This document shows positions 8,779 through 17,033 of a stretch of DNA of 64,000 nt, in pieces. Position numbers and translations under genes: made by a program. The notes beneath the pieces are model-generated. The model saw only the letters and a program-made list of their open reading frames with translations. It searched no databases and was not told the DNA's origin. How positions within the stretch are numbered: the first letter of the stretch is position 1; each line of letters begins with the position of its first letter. The DNA is taken from NCBI RefSeq assembly GCF_016862395.1, contig NZ_BOMW01000043.1:56253-120252 (forward strand), given 5' to 3'. The stretch comes from Actinoplanes siamensis. GTDB taxonomy: Bacteria > Actinomycetota > Actinomycetes > Mycobacteriales > Micromonosporaceae.

Positions 8779-8839
8779 CGGGCGATGGTGTCCCGGCCGG
8801 GCGTGATCACGCGGGTACGCGCCGGCCGGTTCACCGCGG

Positions 8840-8959
8840 TTCGGTCGCCTCCCGCAGCCGCTCGGCGTCGCCGGCCACCAGGGCTCCACCGTCATCGTCG
8901 GGCTCAACGGCCTGCGCCTGCTGCGCAACGCCGCCTGGCGTCCCGCCCGTCACGGCTGA
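8840..8959 (+). pseudogene. 3' remnant of a heavy-metal P-type ATPase
   Basis: The frame ending at the TGA 8957-8959 reads PLGVAGHQGSTVIVGLNGLR and LLRNAAW. This matches the extreme C-terminus of zinc/cadmium/copper P1B-ATPases (usually GHEGSTVIVxLNGLRLLR). No ATP-binding or CPC region precedes it, so the rest is deleted. It sits between the hydrolase gene and the copZ promoter. Confidence 0.7.
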
Positions 8960-9017
8960 CCCGCGTCGTCCTCCGCCGGCCGCTGCGTGGGTGTCACCAA
9001 ATCACCCCTCGAGTTCG

Positions 9018-9046
9018 TTGATACCCGTGGGGGGTAGGGGTATGGT
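9018..9046 (+). promoter_or_regulatory. copZ promoter with candidate CsoR operator
   Basis: TTGATA (9018-9023), a 17-bp spacer and TATGGT (9041-9046) form a near-ideal promoter. An imperfect dyad lies across it at 9021-9043: ATACCC on the left and GGGGTAT on the right around a G-rich centre. This is the GC-tract-between-TA pattern of CsoR operators. Apo-CsoR bound here would block polymerase; Cu(I) would release it. A csoR gene is encoded at 11783-12082. Confidence 0.75.
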
Positions 9047-9099
9047 GGTTGGTGGAAGGCGGCGCCGTGCCGCCTGTCTTCGAGGCAAGGAAGAACGTG

Positions 9100-9306
9100 A
9101 TGGCGACCCAGACCTACACCGTGACCGGCATGACCTGCTCGCACTGCGTCAACTCGGTCAGCGCCGAGGTGGGGCGGCTGCCCGGCGTGACCGACGTCCA
9201 GGTCGACCTCGCCTCCGGCGCGGTCACCGTCACCAGCGACCAGCCGCTCGAGCGGACCGCGGTCGCCGCGGCCGTCGACGAGGCCGGCTACGAACTCGCG
9301 AGCTGA
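9100..9306 (+). CDS. copZ: Copper chaperone CopZ
   Basis: The 68-aa protein is a single heavy-metal-associated domain. The Cu(I) motif GMTCSHC lies at residues 10-16 (Cys13 and Cys16), and the fold signature continues with LPGVTDVQVDLASGAVTV and AVDEAGYEL. The ATG at 9100 is chosen because GGAAG stands at the right distance and because it gives the usual chaperone length. It delivers Cu(I) in the cytosol to CopA (gene 155 bp downstream) and probably to CsoR. Confidence 0.92.
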   Translation: MATQTYTVTGMTCSHCVNSVSAEVGRLPGVTDVQVDLASGAVTVTSDQPLERTAVAAAVDEAGYELAS

Positions 9307-9309
9307 GCC

Positions 9310-9460
9310 ATGAACACCGCTGTGAGACCCGGCGGCTTCGGGATCGGGCTGGCGTCCGTGTTCACGGCCGCCCCCGGCACACCGCCGATGGTGGCGTCCG
9401 CCTCGCCGAGCCCGGCCGGGCACGCCGCCGACGGCCACACCCATGACCAGGAGGACCTCG
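9310..9460 (+). pseudogene. Truncated gene between copZ and copA
   Basis: An ATG 3 bp after copZ opens a frame starting MNTAVRPGGFGIGLASVFTA and continuing to HAADGHTHDQ. This looks like the start of the membrane-anchored, His-rich heavy-metal-associated proteins often encoded between copZ and copA in actinobacteria. The frame then runs into the copA start region (to 9636) in another phase, so the conserved body is missing. A real short peptide cannot be excluded. Confidence 0.45.
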
Positions 9461-11722
9461 ATGGCATCGCTCGCCGGGCCGCTGCCGGTGGCCCCGAACC
9501 GGATCGAACTGTCGATCGGCGGCATGACCTGCGCCTCCTGCGCCGCCCGGATCGAGAAGAAACTCAACCGCCTCGACGGGGTCACCGCCACCGTCAACTA
9601 CGCCACGGAAAAAGCGTCGGTCAGCTACGCCGGTGACATCACCGCCGACGACCTGATCGCCACCGTGGAGAAGACCGGCTACACCGCCACGCTCCCGCCG
9701 CCACCCGCACCGGCCGGCACGGACCCGGCCGAGCAGGCGCAGCCCGCCGACGAGCTGCACGACGCCCGTACCCGGCTGTGGATCTCCGCGGTCCTGAGCG
9801 TTCCGGTGGTGCTGCTGGCGATGGTGCCGGCCTGGCAGTTCACCTACTGGCAGTGGCTGTCGCTGACCCTGGCCGCGCCGGTCGTCGTCTACGGCGGCTG
9901 GCCGTTCCACCGGGCGGCCTGGACGAACCTGCGGCACGGCGCGGCCACCATGGACACCCTGATCTCGCTGGGCACGCTGGCGGCGTTCGGCTGGTCGCTG
10001 TGGGCGCTCTTCCTCGGTACGGCCGGCACACCGGGCATGACGCATCCGTTCGAGCTCGCGATCGGCCGTAGCGACGGCACCGGCGCCATCTATCTGGAGG
10101 CCGCCGCCGGGGTCACCACGTTCATCCTGGCCGGTCGCTACTTCGAGGCCCGCTCCAAGCGCCGGGCCGGCGCCGCCCTGCGGGCGTTGCTCGAACTCGG
10201 CGCCAAGGACGTCACCGTGCTGCGCGACGGCGCCGAACACCGCATTCCGATCACCGACCTGGCGGTGGGGGACCGGTTCGTGGTCCGGCCCGGCGAGAAG
10301 ATCGCCACCGACGGCGTCATCGAGGACGGCACCTCGGCTGTCGACGCGAGTATGCTCACCGGTGAATCCGTCCCGGTCGAGGTCACGCCCGGCGACAGCG
10401 TGGTCGGCGCGACAGTCACCGCCGGCGGCCGGCTGATCGTGCGCGCCACCCGGGTCGGCGCCGACACCCAGCTCGCGCAGATGGCCCAGCTGGTCGAACA
10501 GGCCCAGACCGGCAAAGCGCCGGTGCAGCGGCTTGCCGACCGCATCTCCGGGATCTTCGTGCCGATCGTCATCGCTCTCGCGGCGGCGACGCTCGGCTGG
10601 TGGGTCGGCACCGGCGCCGGCTGGACGGCCGCGTTCACCGCCGCCGTGGCCGTACTGATCATCGCCTGCCCCTGCGCGCTCGGCCTGGCCACCCCGACCG
10701 CGCTGCTGGTCGGCACCGGCCGCGGCGCCCAACTCGGCATCCTGATCAAAGGCCCGCAGGTTCTGGAGTCGACCCGGGCCGTGGACACGGTGGTGCTGGA
10801 CAAGACCGGCACCGTCACCACCGGCCGGATGACCCTGATCGACGTGACCGCGGCCGACGGCCAGGACCGCGACGAGCTGCTGCGACTGGCCGGCGCGCTC
10901 GAGGCGGCCTCCGAACATCCGATCGCGCAGGCGATCGCCCGGGCCGCCGACAGCACCGCTCTCGTGCCGGTCACCGGATTCAGCAATCTGGAAGGCCTCG
11001 GCGTCACCGGCACGGTCGACGGCCGGGAAGTGCTGATCGGCCGGCTGCGCCTGCTGCGCGAGCACGGCTACACCGTGCCCGCCGACATCGAACAGGCTGT
11101 CGCCGCGGCGCAGCAGGCCGGACGGACCGCGGTGGTCGCCGGCTGGGAGGGTGCGGCCCGCGGTGTTCTCGCGGTCGCCGACGTGGTCAAGCCGACCAGC
11201 CGGGCGGCGATCGCCGCGCTGCGCCGGCTCGGGCTGACCCCGGTGTTGCTGACCGGCGACAACGAGACGGTCGCCCGAGCGGTGGCCGTCGAGGTGGGCA
11301 TCGAAGAGGTGATCGCCGAGGTGCTCCCGGCCGACAAGGTCGACGTCGTCAAACGGCTGCAGGACCAGGGCAAGGTCGTGGCGATGGCCGGCGACGGCGT
11401 CAACGACGCGGCCGCCCTGGCCCAGGCCGATCTGGGCCTGGCCATGGGCACCGGCACCGATGTGGCGATCGAGGCGTCGGACCTGACCCTGGTCCGCGGT
11501 GACCTGACCGCCGCCGCGGATGCGATCCGGCTGTCGCGGCGCACCCTGCGGATCATCAAGAGCAACCTGTTCTGGGCGTTCGCCTACAACGTGGCAGCCC
11601 TGCCCCTGGCCGCGGCGGGGCTGTTGAACCCGATGATCGCCGGCGCGGCGATGGCCTTCTCCTCGGTGTTCGTCGTCGCCAACAGCCTGCGGCTGCGCCG
11701 CTTCACCACCATCAGCCGGTAG
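9461..11722 (+). CDS. copA: Copper-exporting P1B-type ATPase CopA
   Basis: ATG at 9461 is preceded by AGGAGG at 9449-9454, better than the upstream in-frame ATG at 9443. The 753-aa pump has one N-terminal HMA domain (GMTCASC, about 22-28). Membrane helices follow, then the actuator TGES motif (MLTGESVPVEV), the ion-channel CPC motif (IIACPCALGLATPTA, about 400), the phosphorylation site DKTGTVTTG (about 447), the SEHP nucleotide-binding motif and GDGVNDAAAL (about 643). These are the marks of the Cu(I)-exporting CopA subclass in the plasma membrane. It follows copZ and shares its promoter; a terminator hairpin follows. Confidence 0.93.
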   Translation: MASLAGPLPVAPNRIELSIGGMTCASCAARIEKKLNRLDGVTATVNYATEKASVSYAGDITADDLIATVEKTGYTATLPPPPAPAGTDPAEQAQPADELHDARTRLWISAVLSVPVVLLAMVPAWQFTYWQWLSLTLAAPVVVYGGWPFHRAAWTNLRHGAATMDTLISLGTLAAFGWSLWALFLGTAGTPGMTHPFELAIGRSDGTGAIYLEAAAGVTTFILAGRYFEARSKRRAGAALRALLELGAKDVTVLRDGAEHRIPITDLAVGDRFVVRPGEKIATDGVIEDGTSAVDASMLTGESVPVEVTPGDSVVGATVTAGGRLIVRATRVGADTQLAQMAQLVEQAQTGKAPVQRLADRISGIFVPIVIALAAATLGWWVGTGAGWTAAFTAAVAVLIIACPCALGLATPTALLVGTGRGAQLGILIKGPQVLESTRAVDTVVLDKTGTVTTGRMTLIDVTAADGQDRDELLRLAGALEAASEHPIAQAIARAADSTALVPVTGFSNLEGLGVTGTVDGREVLIGRLRLLREHGYTVPADIEQAVAAAQQAGRTAVVAGWEGAARGVLAVADVVKPTSRAAIAALRRLGLTPVLLTGDNETVARAVAVEVGIEEVIAEVLPADKVDVVKRLQDQGKVVAMAGDGVNDAAALAQADLGLAMGTGTDVAIEASDLTLVRGDLTAAADAIRLSRRTLRIIKSNLFWAFAYNVAALPLAAAGLLNPMIAGAAMAFSSVFVVANSLRLRRFTTISR

Positions 11723-11730
11723 ACGAACAA

Positions 11731-11773
11731 TGCGGTGCCGCCCGGTCCGGTCTCCGGCCCGGGCAGCACCGCA
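11731..11773. terminator. Bidirectional terminator between copA and csoR
   Basis: A hairpin with outer arms TGCGGTGC (11731-11738) and GCACCGCA (11766-11773), extended inward by GCCCGG/CCGGGC, lies 9 bp after copA and 10 bp after the end of the convergent csoR. It can serve both genes. Confidence 0.65.
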
Positions 11774-11782
11774 CGCAGTGCG

Positions 11783-12082
11783 TCAGGACTTGACGAGGCG
11801 GGCGATCGCGGCGCTGGCTTCCTTGATCTTCGGTTCGACGTCGCCTTCGGTGGCAGCGTGCACCACGCAGTGCCGCAGGTGGTCCTCCAGAAGGCCGACC
11901 GCTACCGCGTGCAGGGCGCTCTTGGCCGCCGAGATCTGGGTCAGGATGTCGATGCAGTAGGTGTCCTCGTCGACCATCCGCTGCAGCCCGCGGATCTGTC
12001 CCTCGACGCGCCTCAACCGGGCCATCAGGGCCTGCTTGTCTGCCGAATAGCCGTGCGGTCCGGCCGGACTTGGCTCACTCAT
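11783..12082 (-). CDS. csoR: Copper-sensing repressor CsoR
   Basis: The 99-aa all-helical protein belongs to the CsoR/RcnR family. With the ATG at 12082, the Cu(I) ligands fall at Cys43, His68 and Cys72; the 25- and 4-residue gaps equal those of M. tuberculosis CsoR (Cys36, His61, Cys65). Other landmarks are LRRVEGQIRGLQRM and DILTQISAAKSALHAV. An upstream in-frame GTG at 12103 would place the start inside a candidate operator, so I prefer 12082. It should repress copZ-copA and itself without copper. Confidence 0.9.
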   Translation of the reverse strand: MSEPSPAGPHGYSADKQALMARLRRVEGQIRGLQRMVDEDTYCIDILTQISAAKSALHAVAVGLLEDHLRHCVVHAATEGDVEPKIKEASAAIARLVKS

Positions 12083-12092
12083 GCCCTGCAAG

Positions 12093-12109
12093 ATACCCGG
12101 CACCGGTAT
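12093..12109. promoter_or_regulatory. Candidate CsoR operator before csoR
   Basis: ATACC-N7-GGTAT forms a palindrome 11 bp upstream of the csoR ATG. The TACC/GGTA arms match the dyad over the copZ promoter. This suggests autoregulation. Confidence 0.55.
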
Positions 12110-12170
12110 GATCAGGCCGGATGTGAAGATCGTCCGGCTGGGTCATCAGCCTCTTCGGCCTTGTCGATGG

Positions 12171-12208
12171 CAGCCGACCCGGGAAGTGCTTCCATCCCGG
12201 GTCGGCTG
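12171..12208. terminator. Strong hairpin terminator after ABC exporter operon
   Basis: Perfect 14-bp arms CAGCCGACCCGGGA (12171-12184) and TCCCGGGTCGGCTG (12195-12208) with a 10-nt loop stand 10 bp beyond the permease stop codon at 12218. This is a typical high-GC actinobacterial terminator. Confidence 0.8.
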
Positions 12209-12217
12209 GACGGCCCG

Positions 12218-14755
12218 CTATTCGGCGACAACCGCCCGCAGGATGTCGACTTTCGCGGCCCGGCGTGCCGGGGCGATGGCGGCGACGACGCCGGCGAGGG
12301 CCGCGATGACCGCGCAGAGGAGGGGCTGGGCGATCGGCACGTCGACGGTGACGATGCCGAGCGACGCCAGTGCCCGCGAGAAGGCCGCGCCGAACGCCAG
12401 GCCCAGGATCAGGCCGAGGACGGCGCCGACCGCCGCGATGAGTACTGCCTCCCAGCGGACCGCGGAGCGCACCTGCCGGCGCGTCATTCCGACCGCGCGC
12501 AGAAGTCCCAGCTCGCGGGTGCGTTCCAGCACCGACAGCGCCAGCGTGTTGACCACGCCCAGCAGCGCGATCACCACGGCCAGCAGCAGCATCACGTAGA
12601 CCATGCCGAGGAGTTGGTCGACACTCTTGCGCTGGGTGTCCTTCAGGTCGTTGGCATCCGAGATCGCGACGTTCGGGTACTCGGCCAGCGCCGTCGCGGC
12701 GAGCCGCTTGATGTGTGCGGTGCTGACACCCGGCTTCGCCTTCACGAGCACGGCGATGTCGAGCCGGTCGCTGAAGTTGGCGTCGTAGGTGCCGAGGCTG
12801 ACCACGTACGGCGTGCCGATGAGGGTGGTGTCGGTGAACGTGCCGATCACGTGGAGTTGATGGTCACCGGTTTGAGCGAACCTCACGGTCAGCGGCGAGC
12901 CGACGGTCAGGCCCTTCGCCTTGGCCACGTCGGCCGACAGCAGGATCCCGTCGGTACCGAGCGCGCCCACCGATCCGGAGGCGATGCCGAGGTTGGCGAC
13001 CTGGTCGACGGTGGCGGGGTCGAGGGCGGCGACCGGTGTGGTCGCCGCGCCGATCTGCGCCATTCCCCAGCGCATCTCGGACACTGTGCCAGCTTCGGGC
13101 AGCGTGCGCAGCTTGTCGGCGACGCCCGCCGGGACACCGGCCGCGAACTGGCTGTCCGCCTTGAGGATCAGGTCGGCTCTGCTGGCCCGGTCGAGCACGT
13201 CCCCGACCGACGCCTTGATCGACGACGCCACGACCGTTACGGCGACCACGAGGGCGAGCCCGATCACCAGCGCCGTGGCGGTCGAGGCGGTCCGGCGCGG
13301 GGAACGGGCGGCATTGAGCCGGCCCAGGCCGCCGGTGACGCTGCGGGAGATCGGCGCTCCGAGAACGCGGACCAGGGGCCGGACGGCGACCGGAGCCAGC
13401 ATGAGCACGCCCACGAAGGTTGCCAGCGTGCCGAGGGCCGCCGCGGCGGTCTGGGAGTCGGCGCTGATCGCCCGGGTCAGGCCCGCCACGCCACAGGCGA
13501 GCAGCAGGCCACCGATGATCAGCCGCCAGGTGGCGGCGTCCCTGACCGGGGCGGCCGCCTCGCGCAGGGCCGCGATCGGCGGGATCCGGGTCGCCCGCCA
13601 GGCCGGCGCCAGGGCGGCGACCAGGGTGACGAGCACGCCGACGGCGAAGGCGGCGAGCACCGTACGGGCGTGCAGCTGCAGCGCGGTACTGGGCAGCTCC
13701 ATGCCGACCGCGCCCAGCAGCCCGCGCAGCCCCGCGGCAACCCCGAGGCCGAGCGCGAGCCCGAGCACGGAGGCGACCAGACCGACCACGACCGCCTCGG
13801 TCAGGACGCTGCCGAGGATCTGTCGGCGCCCGGCGCCGATCGCCCGCAGCAGGGCGTGCTCCCGGCCGCGCTGCGCTACCAGGATCGAGAACGTGTTCCA
13901 GATGATGAACGAGCCGACTAGCAGCGAGACCGCCGCGAACCCGAGGAAGATCTTGGTGAACATCGACAGCGCGCTCTGGATCGACTTGCTGGCCTCGTTC
14001 GCTACCGCCGCGCTGGTCACCGCCTCGAGACCGGCCGGCAGCACGTGGGCGATCCGGGACCGCAACTCGGCCGGTGTGACGTCGGCCTTCCCGCGTACGT
14101 CGATCTGGCGGTACTGCCCCGTCATGTTCAGCAGTTGCTGCGCCGTGGTCATCTCGAACGTCGCGAGGGTGGCACCGGCCAGGTTGTCGGCCTTGCCGAA
14201 GCCGGCGATGCCGACGACGGTGAACCGCCGCTGTCCGCCTGACTCGAAGATGATGTTGATGGTGTCGCCGGGCTGGTAGGAGTATTTGCGTGCGGTCGCC
14301 GCGTCCACCACGACCTCGCCGGGCGCCTGCGGGGCCCGGCCGCTGCGCAGGGTGAAGCCGCCGGCCAGTTCCGGGTCGGTGGTGTGGCCGGCGCCGAGGG
14401 TGGGCGCGCCGCCGGGCTGGATCGGCTTGCCCGACTTGTCGAGCATCAGCGCGTACCCGGTGAGAGATCCCTCCGCGGCCGCGACCCCGTCGACCTGGCG
14501 GACGGTGTCGACCAGGGACGCCGGCAGGGGCTTGCCCGCCTGCAGCGTGCTGGTGGCGGAGAAGGCCGAGGTGGCTCGCACGGTCACGTCGGTGCCCTGG
14601 GTCAGCCCGGCGTAGAGCTGGTCGAACGCCGCCTTGACGGTGTCGGTGAGCACTAGCGTGCCGCTGACGAACGCGACGCCCAGAAGGATGGAGATCGCGG
14701 TGAGGAACAGCCGGACCTTACGGGCACGCAGGCCCTTGAGGGTGAGCGTGAACAT
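12218..14755 (-). CDS. FtsX-like ABC transporter permease
   Basis: The 845-aa protein starts at the ATG 14755, sharing one base with the stop of the ATPase gene (TGATG), so the two are translationally coupled. It starts with a basic helix (MFTLTLKGLRARKVRLFLTA). A large extracytoplasmic domain and a first FtsX block (about residues 270-390) follow, then a second periplasmic domain and a second FtsX block near the C-terminus, with the typical basic end (APARRAAKVDILRAVVAE). Duplicated FtsX domains mark MacB/LolCE-like exporters that use mechanotransmission to push peptides, lipids or drugs out. The substrate is not evident. A long plus-strand frame over this gene is antisense. Confidence 0.88.
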   Translation of the reverse strand: MFTLTLKGLRARKVRLFLTAISILLGVAFVSGTLVLTDTVKAAFDQLYAGLTQGTDVTVRATSAFSATSTLQAGKPLPASLVDTVRQVDGVAAAEGSLTGYALMLDKSGKPIQPGGAPTLGAGHTTDPELAGGFTLRSGRAPQAPGEVVVDAATARKYSYQPGDTINIIFESGGQRRFTVVGIAGFGKADNLAGATLATFEMTTAQQLLNMTGQYRQIDVRGKADVTPAELRSRIAHVLPAGLEAVTSAAVANEASKSIQSALSMFTKIFLGFAAVSLLVGSFIIWNTFSILVAQRGREHALLRAIGAGRRQILGSVLTEAVVVGLVASVLGLALGLGVAAGLRGLLGAVGMELPSTALQLHARTVLAAFAVGVLVTLVAALAPAWRATRIPPIAALREAAAPVRDAATWRLIIGGLLLACGVAGLTRAISADSQTAAAALGTLATFVGVLMLAPVAVRPLVRVLGAPISRSVTGGLGRLNAARSPRRTASTATALVIGLALVVAVTVVASSIKASVGDVLDRASRADLILKADSQFAAGVPAGVADKLRTLPEAGTVSEMRWGMAQIGAATTPVAALDPATVDQVANLGIASGSVGALGTDGILLSADVAKAKGLTVGSPLTVRFAQTGDHQLHVIGTFTDTTLIGTPYVVSLGTYDANFSDRLDIAVLVKAKPGVSTAHIKRLAATALAEYPNVAISDANDLKDTQRKSVDQLLGMVYVMLLLAVVIALLGVVNTLALSVLERTRELGLLRAVGMTRRQVRSAVRWEAVLIAAVGAVLGLILGLAFGAAFSRALASLGIVTVDVPIAQPLLCAVIAALAGVVAAIAPARRAAKVDILRAVVAE

Positions 14756-15510
14756 CACTCGCCGAGGCCCTTCATGGCGTCGAGAATCCGGTCGGCGGTC
14801 GGCTCGGTCATCTGCGAGACGACCCGGCCGTCGCGCAGGAACAGCACCCGGTCGGCATAGCTTGCGGCGACCGGGTCGTGGGTGACCATCACGATCGTCT
14901 GGCCGTACTCGTCGACCGCGTGACGCAGGAAGCGCAGCAGTTCCCCGCTGGAGCGCGAGTCGAGCGCGCCGGTCGGCTCGTCGGCGAAGACGATCTCCGG
15001 CCGGGTTACCAATGCTCGGGCGGCGGCCACCCGCTGCTGCTGGCCGCCGGAGAGCTCGGCCGGCCTGTGCCCCAGCCGGTCGGCCAGCCCGACGGCGGCG
15101 ACGACCTGGGCCAGCCACTCGGGGTCGGCGTTGCGGCCGCCGAGCCGCAGGGGAAGCACGATGTTCTCCTGCGCGGTCAGCGTCGGCACCAGGTTGTACG
15201 TCTGGAAGATGAAGCCCAGCCGGTTGCGGCGCAGCAGGGTCAGCTCGCCGTCGGAGAGCTTCGCGACGTCGGTGTCGCCGATGCAGACCTGACCCGAGGT
15301 CAGCGTGTCCAAGCCCGCCAGGCAGTGCAGCAGGGTGGATTTGCCGGACCCGGACGGCCCCATGATCGCCGTGAATGCCCCGGCGGGGAACTCGAAGCTC
15401 ACGTCGTCGAGTGCCCGGACTGCGGAATCCCCTCGACCGTAGAGCTTCGTGGCCCCGACCACCCGAGCCGCCACCGTGCGGGCCTCGGAGGGGGACTGGA
15501 GAACGGACAT
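14755..15510 (-). CDS. ABC transporter ATP-binding protein (MacB/LolD-like)
   Basis: The 251-aa ATPase has Walker A GPSGSGKST at residues 51-59, Q-loop FIFQTYNLVPTLTA, signature LSGGQQQR and Walker B IVFADEPTGALD, followed by an H-loop His in VMVTHDP. These, especially the NLVPTLTA Q-loop sequence, place it with MacB/LolD ATPases that pair with FtsX-type permeases, as encoded next. It is the first gene of the exporter operon and is transcribed away from the TetR gene at 15618. Confidence 0.92.
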   Translation of the reverse strand: MSVLQSPSEARTVAARVVGATKLYGRGDSAVRALDDVSFEFPAGAFTAIMGPSGSGKSTLLHCLAGLDTLTSGQVCIGDTDVAKLSDGELTLLRRNRLGFIFQTYNLVPTLTAQENIVLPLRLGGRNADPEWLAQVVAAVGLADRLGHRPAELSGGQQQRVAAARALVTRPEIVFADEPTGALDSRSSGELLRFLRHAVDEYGQTIVMVTHDPVAASYADRVLFLRDGRVVSQMTEPTADRILDAMKGLGE

Positions 15511-15533
15511 GCGCGCGGTAACCTCTCAACTGA

Positions 15534-15567
15534 CGTACATCGTTACATTGAAACCGTACAACGTACA
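15534..15567. promoter_or_regulatory. Two imperfect palindromic sites, likely TetR operator
   Basis: The gap between the divergent exporter and tetR genes contains CGTACATCGTTACA (15534-15547) and CGTACAACGTACA (15555-15567). Each is a quasi-palindrome built on GTAC..GTAC/GTTAC, about 21 bp apart. A TetR dimer pair bound here could control both directions. Confidence 0.55.
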
Positions 15568-15617
15568 AAAATAGGTGTGCCAAAGTCAGGTGTCCTCATC
15601 CGAACGGAGCGTGAGCG

Positions 15618-16259
15618 GTGCCCAGAACGGCACGGTTGAACGAACGGACGATCGCCGAGGCCGCTTTGGTCGTGGTCGACACCGAAGGCATCGGCGCACT
15701 CACCATGCGCCGCCTCGCCGAGCAGCTGTCCACCTCGCCGATGGCCCTCTACCACCACCTGCCCGACAAGGAGGCCGTCCTGGAGGCGGTCGCGCAACTG
15801 CTGCTGGCCGAGGTTGAGGCGCCGCCACCCGGCCTCGGGTGGCAGGAGACGCTACGCCGGATCATGCGCTCGGCCCGCGCCGTCGCCCTGCGCCATCCGC
15901 ACGCCGCATCGCTGATCGCCCGGTTCCCCCCGCGCACCCCGGACGCGCTCGCTTTCGTAGAGGCGGGGTTCCGGTCCTTCCGCGCCGCCGGGTTCTCCCC
16001 GTCCAGTACCGCCACGGCGTACCGGATTTTGGTCGGCTACTCGCTTGGCACGCAGGACGTCGAACTCGGCGGATACTTCGCAACGCATCCCGCCACGCGT
16101 TCACCCAACGGCTCGCTGGATCAGCCGTCCACGGACCGGATCCTGCCTACCGTCGCCGAGATCGGGCCGCTCCTGGCCGCCGGCGACCCCGACCAGGAGT
16201 TCGAGCACGGACTGGACATCGTTCTGACCGGCATCGAAGCGATCTTGCCCCGAGAATGA
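15618..16259 (+). CDS. TetR family regulator of the ABC exporter
   Basis: The 213-aa protein has an N-terminal TetR helix-turn-helix (TIAEAALVVVDTEG, GALTMRRLAEQLSTSPMALY then HHLPDKEAV) and a ligand-binding C-terminal half with the TetR_C pattern (LPTVAEIGPLLAAGDPDQEF, GLDIVLTGIEAIL). It is divergent from the exporter operon with repeated palindromes between them. The usual logic is that it represses the exporter until an inducer, probably the transported compound, binds. Confidence 0.88.
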   Translation: MPRTARLNERTIAEAALVVVDTEGIGALTMRRLAEQLSTSPMALYHHLPDKEAVLEAVAQLLLAEVEAPPPGLGWQETLRRIMRSARAVALRHPHAASLIARFPPRTPDALAFVEAGFRSFRAAGFSPSSTATAYRILVGYSLGTQDVELGGYFATHPATRSPNGSLDQPSTDRILPTVAEIGPLLAAGDPDQEFEHGLDIVLTGIEAILPRE

Positions 16260-16360
16260 CGCAGCCGGGTCCCGCGTCGGCCGAAGCACCGGTAGTAAGC
16301 GATCTCGCCGGTGCTGATCGACCGGCCGGTCGCTTCACCGGCGGCCGGCGAGGCGGACCG

Positions 16361-16446
16361 GATCGGGTCCCGGGTCCCGGCGCGTTGCCAGCGGCGGAAG
16401 GGCCGTAGACCATCTGCCAGGGCTCGTACTTCACCGGGACGTCGCG
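16361..16446 (-). pseudogene. IS5-family transposase fragment
   Basis: On the minus strand one frame reads RDVPVKYEPWQMVYG and the next phase continues FRRWQRAGTRDPI. IS5-type transposases carry this as one block (RDLPxxFGPWQTVYxxFRRWxxDGT). A frameshift and loss of both ends leave only this piece. The rest of 16260-16446 is non-coding. Confidence 0.55.
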
Positions 16447-17033
16447 TCACGGGGAGCCGGCCCGGATGCGTCGATATTCGTACCGGCGAAGCGGTTGCGG
16501 CGGTAGGTAAAAGGCGGGATTCCTGTCCGCCGCGGCCGGCTCGGGGAGGGCGAGGTGAGCATCGGGAGAAACTTTGGATTTGAAAAGTCCGCCGATCCGA
16601 GCGCGGCCGGAACGCGGCCAACGGCGAACATACTGAAAACGAAGAAGCCGTACGATATCAATCTTCGGAGTCCGCCGCGACCCCGTACAACGCTCGTGCG
16701 AATTTATTGGTCAAGCTCGCTTCCTGGTGACAGCGGCCACTGAAGGACGCCATCGAGGAGCCCGGCACGCGCCCGCAAAATAGTGCAGTCATTTTTAGGT
16801 GATGTGGATCACTTTTATTTGCAGCGCAATGGGGTTTGGTTCACCGCGGTACGTGCGACCTGGTGATCGACAAAGTCGAATGCGCCGACTGTCTCACTCT
16901 CAGTCACCGGAAAGGCATTCTCCTGCATTTTGTCCGTATTGAGGTAGCGCTCCGTGAATTGTTGACCATTCACTGATGCTCGCCTTACGGTCCAGACATC
17001 AATTCCCGTAATTCTGGACTGGGAGGTCCGTAG
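16447..17033. other. AT-richer leader region of the RHS gene
   Basis: No gene is supported. From about 16560 to 17030 the sequence is clearly less GC-rich than its surroundings, with runs such as CACTTTTATTTGCAG. A 62-codon GTG frame at 16555 has a GGGAGGG before it but no recognisable product. The region probably carries the RHS promoter and leader and may be foreign DNA that came with that gene. Confidence 0.5.

Noticed and set aside
11735..13921. 728-codon plus-strand frame over csoR and the permease
   Set aside because: Antisense of two well-identified genes; composition is Asp/Arg/Gly/Gln-rich and meaningless.
12218..15583. A single 1121-residue reading of the exporter region
   Set aside because: The first 276 residues are the ATPase gene in the wrong phase; the permease starts at 14755, coupled to the ATPase stop.
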